Source: Rhabdophis nuchalis (lineage: Eukaryota; Chordata; Lepidosauria; Squamata; Natricidae). From it: 64,000 bases of DNA. Location of the stretch: contig CM077645.1 in NCBI GenBank assembly GCA_039707465.1, positions 64,615,850 through 64,679,849 of the forward strand, written 5' to 3'. Below the pieces are notes generated by a model. The model was given only the letters and a program-made list of their open reading frames with translations. It was not told where the DNA came from and did not search any database. The stretch's first letter is position 1, and every line of letters starts with the position of its first letter. Below are positions 1 through 11,919 of this stretch, piece by piece. Made by a program: the position numbers and the translations under genes.

Positions 1-335
1 ACCAAATTAAATTAAAAATTTAATGCTAAAAATTTAAAACACTACAACCCTGTAAAATTAATTACTAAAATCGAAGTCTAGAGTCTAAACCAGGCCGACC
101 AGATGGAAAAAATATGTCTTGAGCTCCCGGTGGAAGAGGCGTAGGTCCGTGATAGTGCGGATATTGGGGGGCAGGTCGTTCCAGAGAGCCGGGCCCGCCA
201 CAGAGAGGACCCTACCCCTGGGAGTCGCCAGACGGCATTGACCGGCCGACGGCACCCTGAGGAGGCCCTCCCTGTGTGAGCGGACAGGTCAAAGGGAGGT
301 ATGTGGTAGGAGGCGGTCTCGCAAATCTGTCTAAT
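1..335 (-). mobile_element. L2/CR1-clade LINE, 3' fragment, cut by window edge
   Basis: The minus strand reads the C-terminal part of the LINE ORF (a degraded version of the SHREGLLRVPS...LWNDLPP region seen in full at 60161-62965). An AT-rich 3' UTR runs off the left end of the window. Reading frames are broken, so this is a dead copy. The family is assigned by similarity to the longer copies in this same window. Confidence 0.75.
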
Positions 336-926
336 TGGTAAAATCAAAGATCAAATTTTCATTTCAAGCGCAAAGGAGTGGTTTCCAAATAAAAACAGAA
401 CTATTTATGTTTTTCTTTTCTTTTATCGAAGAATTGTTTTTTTTTATTTTTCCCATTTCAAAAACATTCATTAATATACATTCTTATAAATGCTATTTAA
501 CATTTATCTATTTATCATTAATATCTATAAACATTCTTACATATATACTGTATGATACAGTTAGGATCGCTTTCTTGCCACCCCGTGTCTCCATCTTATT
601 TTGCAACAGCCTCACTCTTACTTTCTCAAGCTCCCTTCTCTGCCTCCTTGTTTCCTTCTCTCATTTCTCTTCTCTTCTCTCTTTTCCCCCTCTCTTTCCT
701 CTCTCCTTCTCTCCTCTCTCCTTTCTTATCCTCTCTCCTACTCTTAATTCCCCACCCTTACTTTCTCTACTTTACCCTTTCTTCCTTTCCCTCCTCGTCT
801 CTCCTCTTTTTTTCTTTTCTTTTATCAAAGCAGTCAATTTAGCCATCTCTGCTAGATCCATCAACCTTTGCTGCCATTCTTCCATTGCACAGAATTAAAG
901 CTGCATTAATGTGCATTCCTCTATGA
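336..926. repeat. AT-rich stretch and pyrimidine-rich low-complexity tract
   Basis: The first 250 bases are AT-rich and featureless. From about 593 to 826 the plus strand is almost pure C and T (irregular TCTC, CCTT and TTTC blocks). The apparent 187-residue reading frame here is Ser/Leu/Phe-rich only because of the pyrimidine tract and is not a gene. Confidence 0.8.
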
Positions 927-1588
927 CCGTGATGGCGAATCTATGGCACACGTGCCACAGGTGGCACACAGAGCCATTTGTCAGGACATGTGAGGCGCTG
1001 CCCTGTCAGCTGGCCAGCGTGCATGACCGCACTGGCCAGCTGAATTCGCCCTTTTTTTGCATGCTTTTTTCACCCTCCTCAGGCTCCAGAGGCTTTATAG
1101 GAGCCTGGGGAGGGAGAAAAGAGCCTCCAAGCACACAAAATGACACGCTGACGAAACCGGAAGTGACCTCCGATTTGCTTGGAGCATCATTTTGAGCAGT
1201 CCGGAAGCTTCAGGGAAGCCTCCTGAAGGTCGCTGAAGCATCCGGACCACTCAAAACGACGCTCCAAGCAAATCGGACGTCACTTCCGGTTTCGTCGGTG
1301 CATCATTTTGAGTGCTCTTGAGGCTTCAGGGAAGCCTCCTGAAGGTTGCTGAAGCCTCTGGAGGGCCTCCGGGGGGGAGGGGGGGTTCTTTTTGCCCTCC
1401 CCAGGTTCCTATAAAGCCTCTGGAGCCTGGGGAGAGCAAAAAGAGCATGCAAAAAATGGGGGGTTGCGCCTGTGGTGCGCGCATGCGCACTAGGGGGTCA
1501 CGCATTGCATTATGGGCACGCCCATGCATGATCCCACTGCACTCCCCCCACTTATGGCACACGAGCCAAAAAAGGTTTGCCATCGCTG
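927..1588. mobile_element. Non-autonomous hAT-type element (GATGGC terminal family), 662 bp
   Basis: Left end CCGTGATGGCGAATC and right end GTTTGCCATCGCTG form imperfect terminal inverted repeats. They are flanked by CTCTATGA and CCCTATGA, a 7/8 match of the 8-bp target duplication expected for hAT transposons. The interior is GC-rich, with internal inverted copies of a CGGAAGTGAC/GTCACTTCCG block around 1155-1290. No transposase is encoded. The same end type occurs at 27245-27714. Confidence 0.8.
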
Positions 1589-1596
1589 CCCTATGA

Positions 1597-2454
<858 letters not shown>

Positions 2455-2462
2455 AGACAGAT

Positions 2463-2726
2463 CAGTGGTGGGTTCCTACCAGTTCAGATCAGTTCGGCTG
2501 AACCAGTAGTGGTTTGACAGCCTGGATTGCTGGAACTGACAGCGACCAAGGCCTGCCACACCCGCGAACCGATTCTCTGGGTGGCGCCATCTTGTTTTTC
2601 ACTTTTGCGCATGCGCAGAACATTTTTTATTGCCCCGCACATGTGGATATAGCATGCATCAAGCGCGTGCACGCACAGACTGTCCACAGGCAAACCGGGA
2701 GTAGTGCCTGCCAGAACCCACCCCTG
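2463..2726. mobile_element. Short hAT element, CAGTGGTGGGTTYC family, 264 bp
   Basis: It starts with CAGTGGTGGGTTCC and ends with AACCCACCCCTG. It is flanked on both sides by a perfect 8-bp duplication AGACAGAT (2455-2462 and 2727-2734), diagnostic of hAT insertion. It encodes no protein. At least seven relatives lie in this window. Confidence 0.88.
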
Positions 2727-2955
2727 AGACAGATATATCACTAATTCTTATGACCTTTCATTTTTTTTAAAAGAGGAACATCACTCTCCCAGCCTGGTAA
2801 ACCCACAGAAATAAGGAATCTACTCCGTTACTGAAAATTGAATGGGACATTATATAGGTAGATGCTTCTATTCTAGCCAAGCAGGGGAGCAACTGAAAAC
2901 CAGCCAAAATGATTGTACAATGCAGGGCCCCGGAACCAGAGATGAGCTTTTGTTA

Positions 2956-3000
2956 AGGAGGAGGAGGAGGAAGAGGAAGAGGGAGAGGAGGAGGAGGAGG
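2956..3000. repeat. Purine-rich (GAG/GGA)n low-complexity tract
   Basis: Imperfect AGG/GAG triplets, all purine on the plus strand. Confidence 0.9.
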
Positions 3001-3468
3001 TCATCTACTGGATTCCTCCTACCCATATGCTTGTTGACCCTTGTATATGAGACTGTAACTTTAGTGAAAAAGCATTTACTTTTGCAAAGTGTGCTATGTT
3101 ACTGTTGCTGATCCTGTTTTGCAAAAGCTCTGTTGCTATCTATCATTGAAGCCATTTGCAAACACAAACCTTTATTTCCATTGTTTTAATCAAAATAAAC
3201 TTTACGCGAAACAGAAATATTGAAGACGGTAGTTGATTGCAAAATGGTTGTCATGATGTTGTCACCTCTTCAGGTGTTTTTTTATGCCTTCAATGAAATA
3301 AGTGAGGTGTGCCTGTCTCCTTTAAACATATTAAACAAATCCATGGATGTTTCATTGTATTGTTTATTTTTTACTTATTTTTTACTTTGTTTTCGATATT
3401 CAGAGTTAGGAAGGGTAATTGATTGCTTCTCCACAATTGACAACAAATTCTGAGAGTAGAGGCCAAAT

Positions 3469-3649
3469 CAGTGGTGGGTTTCTGCAGGCTACTCGCGAGA
3501 GCCGGTTGGTGAAATTTAGAGAACCGGTGAGAGGGGGTTTCACTGGCGTACCTGGAAGTAAATCTGGCCTGCCGCTGCCAGTGACCCAACGGGAAGGAAA
3601 GGAAAGGAAAGGAAGGAAGGAAGGAAGGAAGGAAGGAAGGAAGGAAGGA

Positions 3650-3713
<64 letters not shown>

Positions 3714-3925
3714 AAAAAAGAAAAAAAGAAAGAAAGAAAGAAAGAAAGAATTTATCATCACAATTGAGTCCAAAATTTTGGTTGCTAAGCAAGAGCGTTG
3801 TTAAATGAGTTTCACCACATTTTAAAAGGTGGCCACTCCCACCCTGTCACATGACTGCCAAGCCACGCCCACAAAATAGGCCACACCTACAGAGTAGGTT
3901 CTAAAAAAATTGAAACCCACCACTG
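3469..3925. mobile_element. hAT element, CAGTGGTGGGTTTC family, 457 bp, with internal microsatellite
   Basis: Terminal inverted repeats CAGTGGTGGGTTTC and GAAACCCACCACTG are exact complements. The flanks are GGCCAAAT and GCCCAAAT (7/8 match of an 8-bp target duplication). A (GGAA)n/(GAAA)n tract inside accounts for much of the length excess over the 148-264 bp relatives. Non-coding. Confidence 0.9.
3593..3750. repeat. (GGAA)n to (GAAA)n microsatellite
   Basis: GGAA units pass into GAAA units. The tract lies wholly inside the hAT element at 3469-3925. Confidence 0.97.
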
Positions 3926-4202
3926 GCCCAAATGTAATGGCAGTGTCCGCATTCTTCTGCTTTTAACTGGACTAACTCATGGAGATCTCACTGTTATGAG
4001 ACAGCAGCACTGAACACAATTGCATGTGTACTTTGGAGACATTGGAGAGCAAAAACATTGAGTGCAAGTTCCCAAGGTAGACTAAGCCTATTCAGAAATT
4101 AATGGATATTGTTTCTCTTATTTCCTTCTGGGAAATTGAGAGAAAGTGTGCAAACTGGTCTTTGCAAATTATTGAATCATAGTTCTTAGAGCGGTCTAAG
4201 AC

Positions 4203-4397
4203 ATGGATTTGCACGTAAAAAGCTCTGTGCATGCCCACAATCTTAGAAAAGGGGGGAAATTACATTTTTGCAATGAAGATTGTTCTGAAATGAAAATCAA
4301 GATGGCAGCACCGATGATAGAACTGCTTCGGGGGCGTGGCAAGCCCAGTTACTACCTACTTGGCCAAACCAGTCTGAACCAGTAGGAACCTGCCTCC
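4203..4397. mobile_element. hAT element, CAGTGGTGGGTTYC family, partial
   Basis: The right part matches the family (ACCAGTAGGAACC...CTG end) and the body resembles the copy at 20085-20325 (both have AAGATGGC and a GCATGCCC/GCATGCG block). The left terminal repeat is not recognisable, so this is a truncated or internally rearranged copy. Confidence 0.55.
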
Positions 4398-4742
4398 GCT
4401 GCAAATGCTATCTGGTTTCCAGGATAGGAGTCTCAAGAACTATTACAATCCAGTCATGTATGTCTCATTCAGATAATCCTTTAACTTTCTGAAGAAAGTT
4501 TGTTTTCTGAAAGAGCCTTCTTGGCACTGTGGGGCAGGGCCATCTTAACAGCATTATGGACACACACACACACCCCCCGGGAAAGCAATGTACTGGGGCC
4601 CCTACAACAACAGGAATAAAAGTGTAAATGGTTGATAAAATAAAACATATATTTGCATGTTAGTATTAATTTTAAAATGCAGTAAACTGTAATAAATATG
4701 CTGCTGTATTTGTATGATACAAGGTGCATTGAAGGGTTAACC

Positions 4743-4877
4743 CAGGGGTGGGCAAACTTTGCAACTTTAAGTCTGAAGGACTTCAGCTCCCAGACTTCTC
4801 CAGCCAGCTTTGATGGCTGGAGAATTCTGGGAGCTGAAGTCCTTCAGACTTACAGTTGCAAAGTTTGCCCACCCCTA
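4743..4877. mobile_element. Palindromic hAT MITE, 135 bp (copy 1)
   Basis: Two arms meet at a short centre near 4810; the whole element can fold into one hairpin. The ends are CAGGGGTGGGCAAAC and GTTTGCCCACCCCTA. A perfect 8-bp duplication GGTTAACC flanks it (4735-4742, 4878-4885). The arms contain a CTCCCAGA motif in both orientations. Five further full copies and one half copy are in the window. Confidence 0.93.
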
Positions 4878-4885
4878 GGTTAACC

Positions 4886-6261
4886 CCAAGTGCCCATCAG
4901 GCCCCATTATTAAGACACCCCTGCTATTGGGTAACACTGGTCATGATCTCTTAAACTAATTCCTTTCCTGATTTTTGGTACACATTCTATCTGGGCTCCT
5001 ATTATTGCAGTTTGTGTAACAATGAAACATTTTGGAGAGCTTTGACCTTCTTCATTTTCCCACTTAACTAGATCATTAATTCTTAGAAACTTCTCCAAAG
5101 GAAAATAATTGTGACTGAGTACTTCTGGACTTTAAAAATAATTAAATTTAGCAACAATGTCATATTTTTATATATAGAATGCAACTTTGCAGTAGATGGT
5201 GATTAGAATTAAGCTCAGACTCCTGGTTCCTATGTTCATTTCTATAAATCTTCATTCTGAGAATCTGGATGCTTTGTCCTTTTTATCATGACCACAATAT
5301 GTACATGAAGACAACCATTGTAAACTATTATTATACTCTCTCTCACTAATGAATATTTCTCTGAATTTATTTCCCATATCAAGGTCATCCAAATAATTTC
5401 AGTTATTACTTCTGTTTGGCCCACATGGAAAGGGGGACAAACAGATGTTCAACATGGTTTTAGAAGAGGTCATGCAACAAGAAACATAGCTGATGCATGT
5501 TATATAATCAAGAAAGAGTACTGATGAATTTGTGGGTTGATGAAGATTCTTGAGAACATCATGAATAGCGAAACCTGCAGTGAAAGAGTATAGTAATAAT
5601 TTACAATCACTGTCTTCATATATTGTGGTCATGATAAAAGAGATAAGGTGTCCAGATTCTCATAATGATTAATGATTATGACCAGTACAAGACCATCAGC
5701 TCTTTGTCCTCTACCTCCCCAAAATCACCAGCCACGTAAAATGATTCACATCTTCAATTTGATTTTGCACTTGGCAAATCTGATCCTGACCTGAATAATT
5801 TCTCGTGGCCACAAGATGGCAGTGAAACCATGCGTAGTACTGAAATCACCAGCATTTAATTATTACTGGTGAAAGAAGTCATACAATTACAGTATACTTA
5901 AGGAGTTTTTGTTTGGTTTGGTAACAAATCTTGATCTGGATGGAATAGACAGATTGGCTTTAGTCTGATTTAGATTATCCATTCTGAAACCCCAGAACAA
6001 AACTTTTTACAGCTTTCAGTCAGGCAAAACCAAAGACAAAGCAATATTAACGAATTAAAAACCAAAATCGAGATGCTTGCAGAGTAAACCTGCCCAAGAA
6101 TCTGCTGTGTGTGTATGCGTGCATGTATGCATACATGTGTGTGTGCATATATGTGTACATGTGTGCGCACATGTATGTGTTTTAAATGCTGGTTGTGCTT
6201 TGAAAATAAATGACCAAAATAATGAATTAGGAAGCCCCCTTACATAAGTTGTCAGATCCAA
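4886..6261. other. Intergenic, no gene; one diverged inverted repeat
   Basis: Apart from the diverged inverted repeat at 5254-5668 and a TG/CA-rich stretch near 6105-6180, nothing gene-like is seen. Confidence 0.5.
5254..5668. repeat. Diverged inverted repeat flanking a possible RT relic
   Basis: Arms 5254-5311 and 5611-5668 share GAGAATCTGGA and TATCATGACCACAATAT in inverted order. Between them, plus-strand bases about 5450-5525 read QHGFRRGHATRN before a stop. This resembles the GFR..H.T segment that precedes motif A in LINE reverse transcriptases. The RT assignment is weak. Confidence 0.35.
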
Positions 6262-6352
6262 AAGTGCTTTTTCAAGAGGCAACTAGATTTTCTGTTTTTC
6301 CTTTGAAGACATTTTGCTTCTCATCCAAGAAACTTCTTCATCTCAGGGCTTC
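6262..6352 (-). mobile_element. Fragment of dispersed 'CTTGGATGAGAAG' repeat family
   Basis: The minus strand reads AAGTTTCTTGGATGAGAAGC followed by ATGTCTTC and a segment ending near AAAAAGCAC. The same block recurs at 14690-14780 and 35070-35180. It is possibly the 3' end of a Penelope-like element; see findings. Confidence 0.45.
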
Positions 6353-7912
6353 CAATTTTCAGGGCTATCTTGAAGGACATCAGGATTAGGGCTGCCTAGA
6401 TCTTGCAAGAATGCTGTTTCAAAACGTATGTCACAACAGGAAAATTGACAACTACTTGGTCCATTAAGTACAGCAGTGCTTAATGGATTGGACTTAGCAT
6501 TAGATCATAAAGGACAGGCAAAAACAGTTGAAGAGAAATCATCCCTCAAATATGCAGCCCCTGTGCAATGTTATTGATAGTAACATTGTTTATATTTCCT
6601 CCAAGTAGAGCATAGTTCTGGATTAATAGAGTTAATCGGGCAACAATATATTGTTTGAAAGAAATTGCTTCCTTTATAAACACTGGCTTTTCCCCAATGA
6701 ATTCAGTTTTTTTCCAGATGGTATATATACCAATTAGTTTGGATTCTACCCATGTTTGCCAATGACTACAGAATGAGCATTAACTTTCAAGTAACAACAG
6801 CACTGTTCATACAAAATTTGATTTTAATGAGAATTTTCAAAGCAAATGCTAATGTTTCTATTAATCGTTCAGATGAAGGAATGTCGAAAAGAGTGTTTTC
6901 AGTTATCATATATAATATTGAATTCATTTGGAAACTTAGCAATATTGCCATATGTGATACTTAGCATTCCATGTGGCTTTAAATGGTTTGTTTTCTTTCT
7001 TGAAATTCTTTCTAACTAATCCACTTTGAAGGGAGCCAAAACTGTATGGAAATCAACATACTTTTCATCCTGAAAAAAAGATTAATGTTTCTTTAAATGG
7101 AGCTGAGTCAATAAATGGTGTTTCTTGGAAACAGTAAGCTAATAGCAGTACATGCACATGATGTATGTGATATCCATTCCAGTATAAAGGTTTTCAGGAA
7201 GGGAATTTGAGAAACTGAGGTAATCTGTGTTTATATAACAATTTATTTATGTAATTGATAGAAAACAAGAAAAATACCAGGTCCAGATTGTGGGAATCTG
7301 CTAACTAAAACAAAATAAAAGCATGCCACTCTAACAAAACATTGAATTTTAGTGTTTGATAATGTGTAATTTTGTACTCTTCTATTTGGTCCAAAAACCA
7401 GTGAAATCCAGAAATTGATCGCTAATTGGAAAGTCAAGAACATGATTGATTGAAGAAATTCAAAGTAACGCAGAGCAAACAAGGAAGGGCAGGAAAAATT
7501 GACTTGATAAGCATAGCGGTTTGCAAATTATTATTACTGTTTATTAAATTTATTGGGTACTCATCTAAACACAGAACAGGTCCAGCATTTTATGCAGTTT
7601 TCAAATTCTTTTAGAGTCATCGTAAGAAAAAATATAAACATCAAACATGGCAAAACAGGCGACAGGATTCTTCCTCGCTTTAAAGACAACAACATGACAG
7701 TAATACTTGTCTCGCCACTGCATATAATTTGGGGAATGAAAACCTGCTAAAATGATATTCTTTAGAAATAGCCCAGGCTATAACATAAGTGGTAAAACAG
7801 CAGAACTGTGGCAGGGAAACCACTATATTATGATTCAAAACTCCTCCATGAAGAAAAACAGTCAGCTGAATTGTTGCTGAAGTTGAGATGGACAATATAA
7901 ATCCTGTAATCA
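6353..7912. other. Intergenic, no feature seen
   Basis: AT-rich, no conserved reading frame, no recognisable mobile element ends. Confidence 0.5.
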
Positions 7913-8862
7913 GAGATAATAATAATAATAATAATAATAATTTAATTTTATATCCCGCTCTCTCTCCCCAAGGGGACTCGAGGCGGGGCACAGGCAATTA
8001 AAAATACAAATAAGACCACCGACAAAATACAAAATACAAAATTAAAAATGAATTAAATTGATCCTGCGCTAAAACCCATAAACTAAACTAAAAATTACCC
8101 CTAAAACCCCTAACCTAAAAAGAGACTACCCAAGGCCGGCCAGGCGAAAAAAGTGTGTCTTTAATTTTAAGCGGAAGGAGCGGAGGTCCGTGGTTGATAT
8201 CGGGGGGAAGGTCGTTCCAGAGGGCTGGGCCCGCCACAGAGAAGGCCCTTCCCCTGGGCGTCGCCTGCTGACAAAGTCTAGTGGACGGCACCCGGAGAAG
8301 TCCCTCTCTGTGGGAGCGAATCGGCCGTGAGGATGTATGGGGCAGGATCCGATCCCGCAGGTAGCTAGGTCCCGAGCCATGGAGCGCTTTGAAGATGATA
8401 ATTAACACCTTGAAGCGCACCCGGAAGACGACAGGTAGCCAGTGCAGCTCGCGCAAGAGCGGTGTTACGTGGGCAAACCTAGAGGTGCCCATAATTGCTC
8501 GCGCGGCTGCGTTCTGGACCAACTGAAGCCTCCGGGTGCACCTCAAGGGGAGCCCCATGTAGAGAGAGTTGCAATAGTCCAGTCGGGATGTCACGAGAGC
8601 ATGAGTGACTGTGCGAAGGGCGTCCCGATCCAATAGGGGGCGCAACTGGCGTACCAGGCGAACCTGGTAAAACGCCCTCCTGGCCACGGCTGTCACTTGA
8701 TCTTCCATGGACAGCCGGGTATCCAGGAGGACACCCAAGTTGCGCGCCCCATCCACAGGGGCAAGATGTTCGCCCCCTATGGCCAGAGATGGAATCATCT
8801 GGTTGAATCGGGCAGCCGGAAACCACAGCCACTCGGTCTTGGTCGGGTTGAGCCTGAGTCCT
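7913..8862 (-). mobile_element. L2/CR1-clade LINE, 5'-truncated, about 950 bp
   Basis: On the minus strand the copy starts in the reverse-transcriptase thumb region (LNPTKTEWLWFPAARF). It continues through LGVLLDTRLSMEDQV and SRLDYCNSLYMGLPL to LWNDLPP, then a 3' UTR with the CCGAGTCCC...GGGAGAG hairpin, and ends in an ATT/AAT microsatellite at 7918-7942. The frame is open for almost all of this length. At the site where the 60-kb copy has a stop codon this copy has Trp. The reading frame shifts just before the usual C-terminus. Truncation at the 5' end is typical of LINE insertion. Confidence 0.9.
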
Positions 8863-9659
8863 GAAAGTAAACAGACAAAAACAGAGAAAGTCAGAAGCAA
8901 AAAAGTGAACGGGTTCTGGTGGAGATAGAGACCTTTTTTTATAAGAAGCTTTTACAGAGAGATGTTGTCACTGGCCCAACAAGACTGCATGTTACAAAGC
9001 AAAGCCAGGATAACAGCTTTTGCAATGAAATAAATCCAGGCCAAGGAATTTTCTCCAAATCTCCTAGTTTCCATCCAAGCACAGGTCATTCCTATCCTAC
9101 TTATCCCATCCCAGCTTTCAGTGGATAAAATTAGGACTATTTTTTTTAAAAAAAATAAGGCACCTGGTTTAAAAAAAAAAAAGAGTCCACTCACTTATGC
9201 ATTAGACTAAATTTGTCTTACAGCAGCTGATTGAAAAACTACCTTGCTGAAGCTAAACACGCATGAGATTCTGGGCATTCACTTAAATGTTTTATAACTG
9301 TTTTTCTTTCACATTTATGGAAATATACTCACCCTCTCCTTCTCCTTAGATACATGCATGCAAAATATGTACTACCATCCCCCCCACATCACAGTCCAGT
9401 TCAGTCAACCTATAGAATGGCATGGCTTATGTGGAGTCAGAAGTTGGGGTACATTTTCAGGTTTCTTTCTTGCTCATTTGCAATTCTTCTCTCCCCTCCC
9501 CCAGCAAAATTCATATTCCCTTCACAAAATTCATATTCTGTTTCTCGTGTTTTTTCCCCTGTACAACATAGGTGACGTTTTACTACAATAAGCCACAATG
9601 TTGAAATAGCAGTTATGATGAGTATATTGTGCTAAGTAAGAAAGCATATAACCATGGCC
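8863..9659. other. Intergenic region 3' of the receptor paralog
   Basis: Contains A- and T-homopolymer runs near 9138-9182. No gene or mobile element recognised. Confidence 0.5.
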
Positions 9660-9665
9660 TTTATT
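9660..9665 (-). promoter_or_regulatory. Candidate polyadenylation signal of the receptor paralog
   Basis: The plus strand reads TTTATT, giving AATAAA on the minus strand about 120 bp downstream of the stop at 9788. Position and hexamer fit a short 3' UTR. Transcript evidence is absent. Confidence 0.4.
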
Positions 9666-9787
9666 GGTACAATTGATTCGTGTTTAAGGAAAGAATTGTT
9701 TTGTGCCGTATTATCTGTGTTTGCTTAAACTTCCGCATCAGGTACACAGCTTAGTAAAAAGTAGAGAAACGAGAAGGAACCTCACGC

Positions 9788-10819
9788 TTACAAAGCCACG
9801 CTAGCCGCAATGCAGTTTGTGGCAGGTGCTGTCCTTTTCTGCCTCCAAGCAAACATTTTCTTCAGCTGCCCCCTAAACCGATCGTGTAGCCAGGCATAAA
9901 GGAAGGCATTTGTGCAAGCAGACATCATTGCAAACCAGTGGCAAATTAGCTGAATAAGGTTGAAGTATTGCTTGTCTATCAGTCTGATCTCGACATCTTT
10001 GATGACATTGAAGAGATGCAGCGGCAGCCAGCAAACGCCAAAGGCGGTGACCACCAAGACAAGCAGGCGGAAAGTCTTCCTCCGCTTAACTCGGTCGCAC
10101 TCAGCTTGGCTCTGGGTAACATTACCAGGAACGATCCGATTTTTCAGCTTGACTGAGATCCTCAGGTAGGAGACAGAGATGACCGTCAAGGGCAGAACAT
10201 AGGTGAGGATGAGGGTGCTGTAGGCATAAGCTAAGCGGTCCCTCTTCCTGTGGAACCAAAATTCTTCACAGATGGCAAAGTCCAGCTCTGGAAATTCTGC
10301 ATGGTAAGTGCGGACCAAGGCTGGGGCAGCTAGTACGCAACTCAACAGCCAAATGGCAGCCAGGATATACACACAGATGGATATTGTCAGCCTCCTCTTA
10401 AGGGGATAGACCATGGCGAAGTACCTGTCTACAGCAATGACAGTCAGGGTGAAAACAGACACAAATACGGTGACCGGCTGCATCAGGAACACAAAGTAAC
10501 ACATGAAGCGTCCATAGATCCACCCTCTGGGTTCGAAGGCATACGCCAATGTCAGGGGCACACACGTGGCACACATGAGCATGTCTGAGAATGCCAGGTT
10601 GCCCACCAGGAAATTGGTGACATTGTGCATTTTTTTAGTCTTGCAGATAACATAAATAAGGAGATAATTCCCAATGACGCCAACAAAGACCACCAGAGAG
10701 TAGCAAGGAATAATGAGTGGCTTGAAGAACTGGACGAGCTGGAGCCCCAGGAAGAGACTGCTGGTGTTGCTCTGAATTGCAGAGAGAAGGCTCTGAGAGG
10801 TCAGATTTTCTGGTTCCAT
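9788..10819 (-). CDS. PRLHR-like RF-amide peptide receptor (tandem paralog of PRLHR)
   Basis: A 343-residue class A GPCR in one open reading frame. Visible: N-glycosylation sites N5 and N18; TM1 with GN (about 50-51); TM2 NLAFSD; disulphide cysteines C107 and C184; DRY at 131-133; a basic loop VKRRK before TM6; CWLP at 263-266; TM7 from about 283. It shares long blocks with the gene at 15143 ([40 protein letters not shown]), which places it in the prolactin-releasing peptide receptor family (Gq/Gi-coupled, plasma membrane). Odd: the TM7 motif is NAFLY (304-308), not NPxxY. The C-terminus SVAL is still a hydrophobic PDZ-type tail. The start has a good context (GGCAATGG). A poly-T tract plus GCAG on the minus strand near 10973 could be a 5' UTR splice acceptor. 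It probably corresponds to one of the second PrRP/C-RFa receptors of non-mammals; which one needs a tree. Confidence 0.93.
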   Translation of the reverse strand: MEPENLTSQSLLSAIQSNTSSLFLGLQLVQFFKPLIIPCYSLVVFVGVIGNYLLIYVICKTKKMHNVTNFLVGNLAFSDMLMCATCVPLTLAYAFEPRGWIYGRFMCYFVFLMQPVTVFVSVFTLTVIAVDRYFAMVYPLKRRLTISICVYILAAIWLLSCVLAAPALVRTYHAEFPELDFAICEEFWFHRKRDRLAYAYSTLILTYVLPLTVISVSYLRISVKLKNRIVPGNVTQSQAECDRVKRRKTFRLLVLVVTAFGVCWLPLHLFNVIKDVEIRLIDKQYFNLIQLICHWFAMMSACTNAFLYAWLHDRFRGQLKKMFAWRQKRTAPATNCIAASVAL

Positions 10820-11768
10820 TGCCTTTTCCCACTGTTACAATTTCCTTGCCAATAAAAATAATCTGGGAACACAAACATGCCCGTATTGCCATTAATTTTT
10901 TTAAAAAATCATCTTGGGATGATGGACAGATTTTACCTTGATTTTGGCCACCTGACATTTGCGCATATTCATCTGCAAAAAAAAAAAAAAAAGACACAGC
11001 AGAAGTGAGCCTCGGTAGATGCTTCCTTAAACATAGGAATAATAAGACACAATCAATCTGCCGGGACCTTTTCTTTCCTTCCACATAAATCTAACTCTGT
11101 CCCTTTAAAAGCATGCAGCTGAGAAAATCATTATTGCACTAAGAACTATACTTACAGCTGTTCCCCCCAGAAGTCCAATGTCATTCTGCATCTTCTTCTT
11201 CTTCTTAATCCCATTTGATTTCCAAATCCATAAGCAGTTAGAGCTCCTTGTTAACAGCAAGAGGGAGGGAGAAAGCAAGCAAGCTGTGTTTGGTGAATTA
11301 AAATACACAGATTGATGGTTTTTTTTTTAGCAGGCTTCCCTATATACTCAAAATGAATTTGGGGGGGAGGGATCTCTCTCCATTTGTTGCGAGCCTTCAG
11401 GAAAGTCTTTGGCTCTCTCTTTTCTCTCTTGATTGGCAAGCCATCCCCAAAACACTTTTATCAATGAGAGCATCTGAGCTCAACACGGTGCTGAATGTCC
11501 TGCTTACAGCCCTGAAACAGAGCGAGCTTTGGCACCACTGACTTTTTAGATGTTAGTAAAAGGATAAAATAGTAAAAATAAAAAAAATACTATCACCACT
11601 AGAGGGACTCAGCTACATGGAGATCGAAAAATCTTTCCTGCAGTTGTGAGTTATATTGAATCATATTTAACTATAGGTGTGCCGTGGGTGTTTGTTGATT
11701 CTGCCAGAGTTTAGCATGTTGCAGTAAGTGTGGAAGGCGAAGTCATCTGCTTAACTTGTACGTTATCT
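10820..11768. other. Upstream region of the receptor paralog
   Basis: Presumed 5' UTR and promoter of the gene at 9788-10819. The minus strand has a strong polypyrimidine tract followed by CAG at about 10973-10993, and a CCAAT box (plus-strand ATTGG, about 11430). Neither is proven. No coding exon seen. Confidence 0.35.
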
Positions 11769-11776
11769 CATTAATG

Positions 11777-11911
11777 CAGGAATGTCCAAACTTGGGAACT
11801 TTAAGACTTGTGGACTTCAACTCCCAGAATTCCCCAGCCAGCATAGCTGTCTGGGGAATTCTGGGAGTTGAAGTCCACAAGTCTTAAAGTTCCCAAGTTT
11901 GGACATCCCTG
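11777..11911. mobile_element. Palindromic hAT MITE, 135 bp (copy 2)
   Basis: Nearly perfect hairpin with ends CAGGAATGTCCAAAC and GTTTGGACATCCCTG. Perfect 8-bp duplication CATTAATG on both sides (11769-11776 and 11912-11919). Same ACTCCCAGAATTCCCCAG arm core as the other copies. Confidence 0.95.
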
Positions 11912-11919
11912 CATTAATG

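Noticed and set aside
335..898. 187-residue plus-strand open frame
   Set aside because: Created by the AT-rich and C/T-only tract; composition is almost only Phe, Leu, Ser and Pro with no domain.
3406..3808. Open frames of about 128 residues on both strands
   Set aside because: They run through the GGAA/GAAA microsatellite inside a hAT element; repetitive Lys/Glu or Phe/Leu/Ser content only.
10635..11084. 149-residue minus-strand frame overlapping the receptor start
   Set aside because: Different frame from the GPCR, contains the poly-T tract as poly-Phe; most likely 5' UTR and shadow of the receptor.
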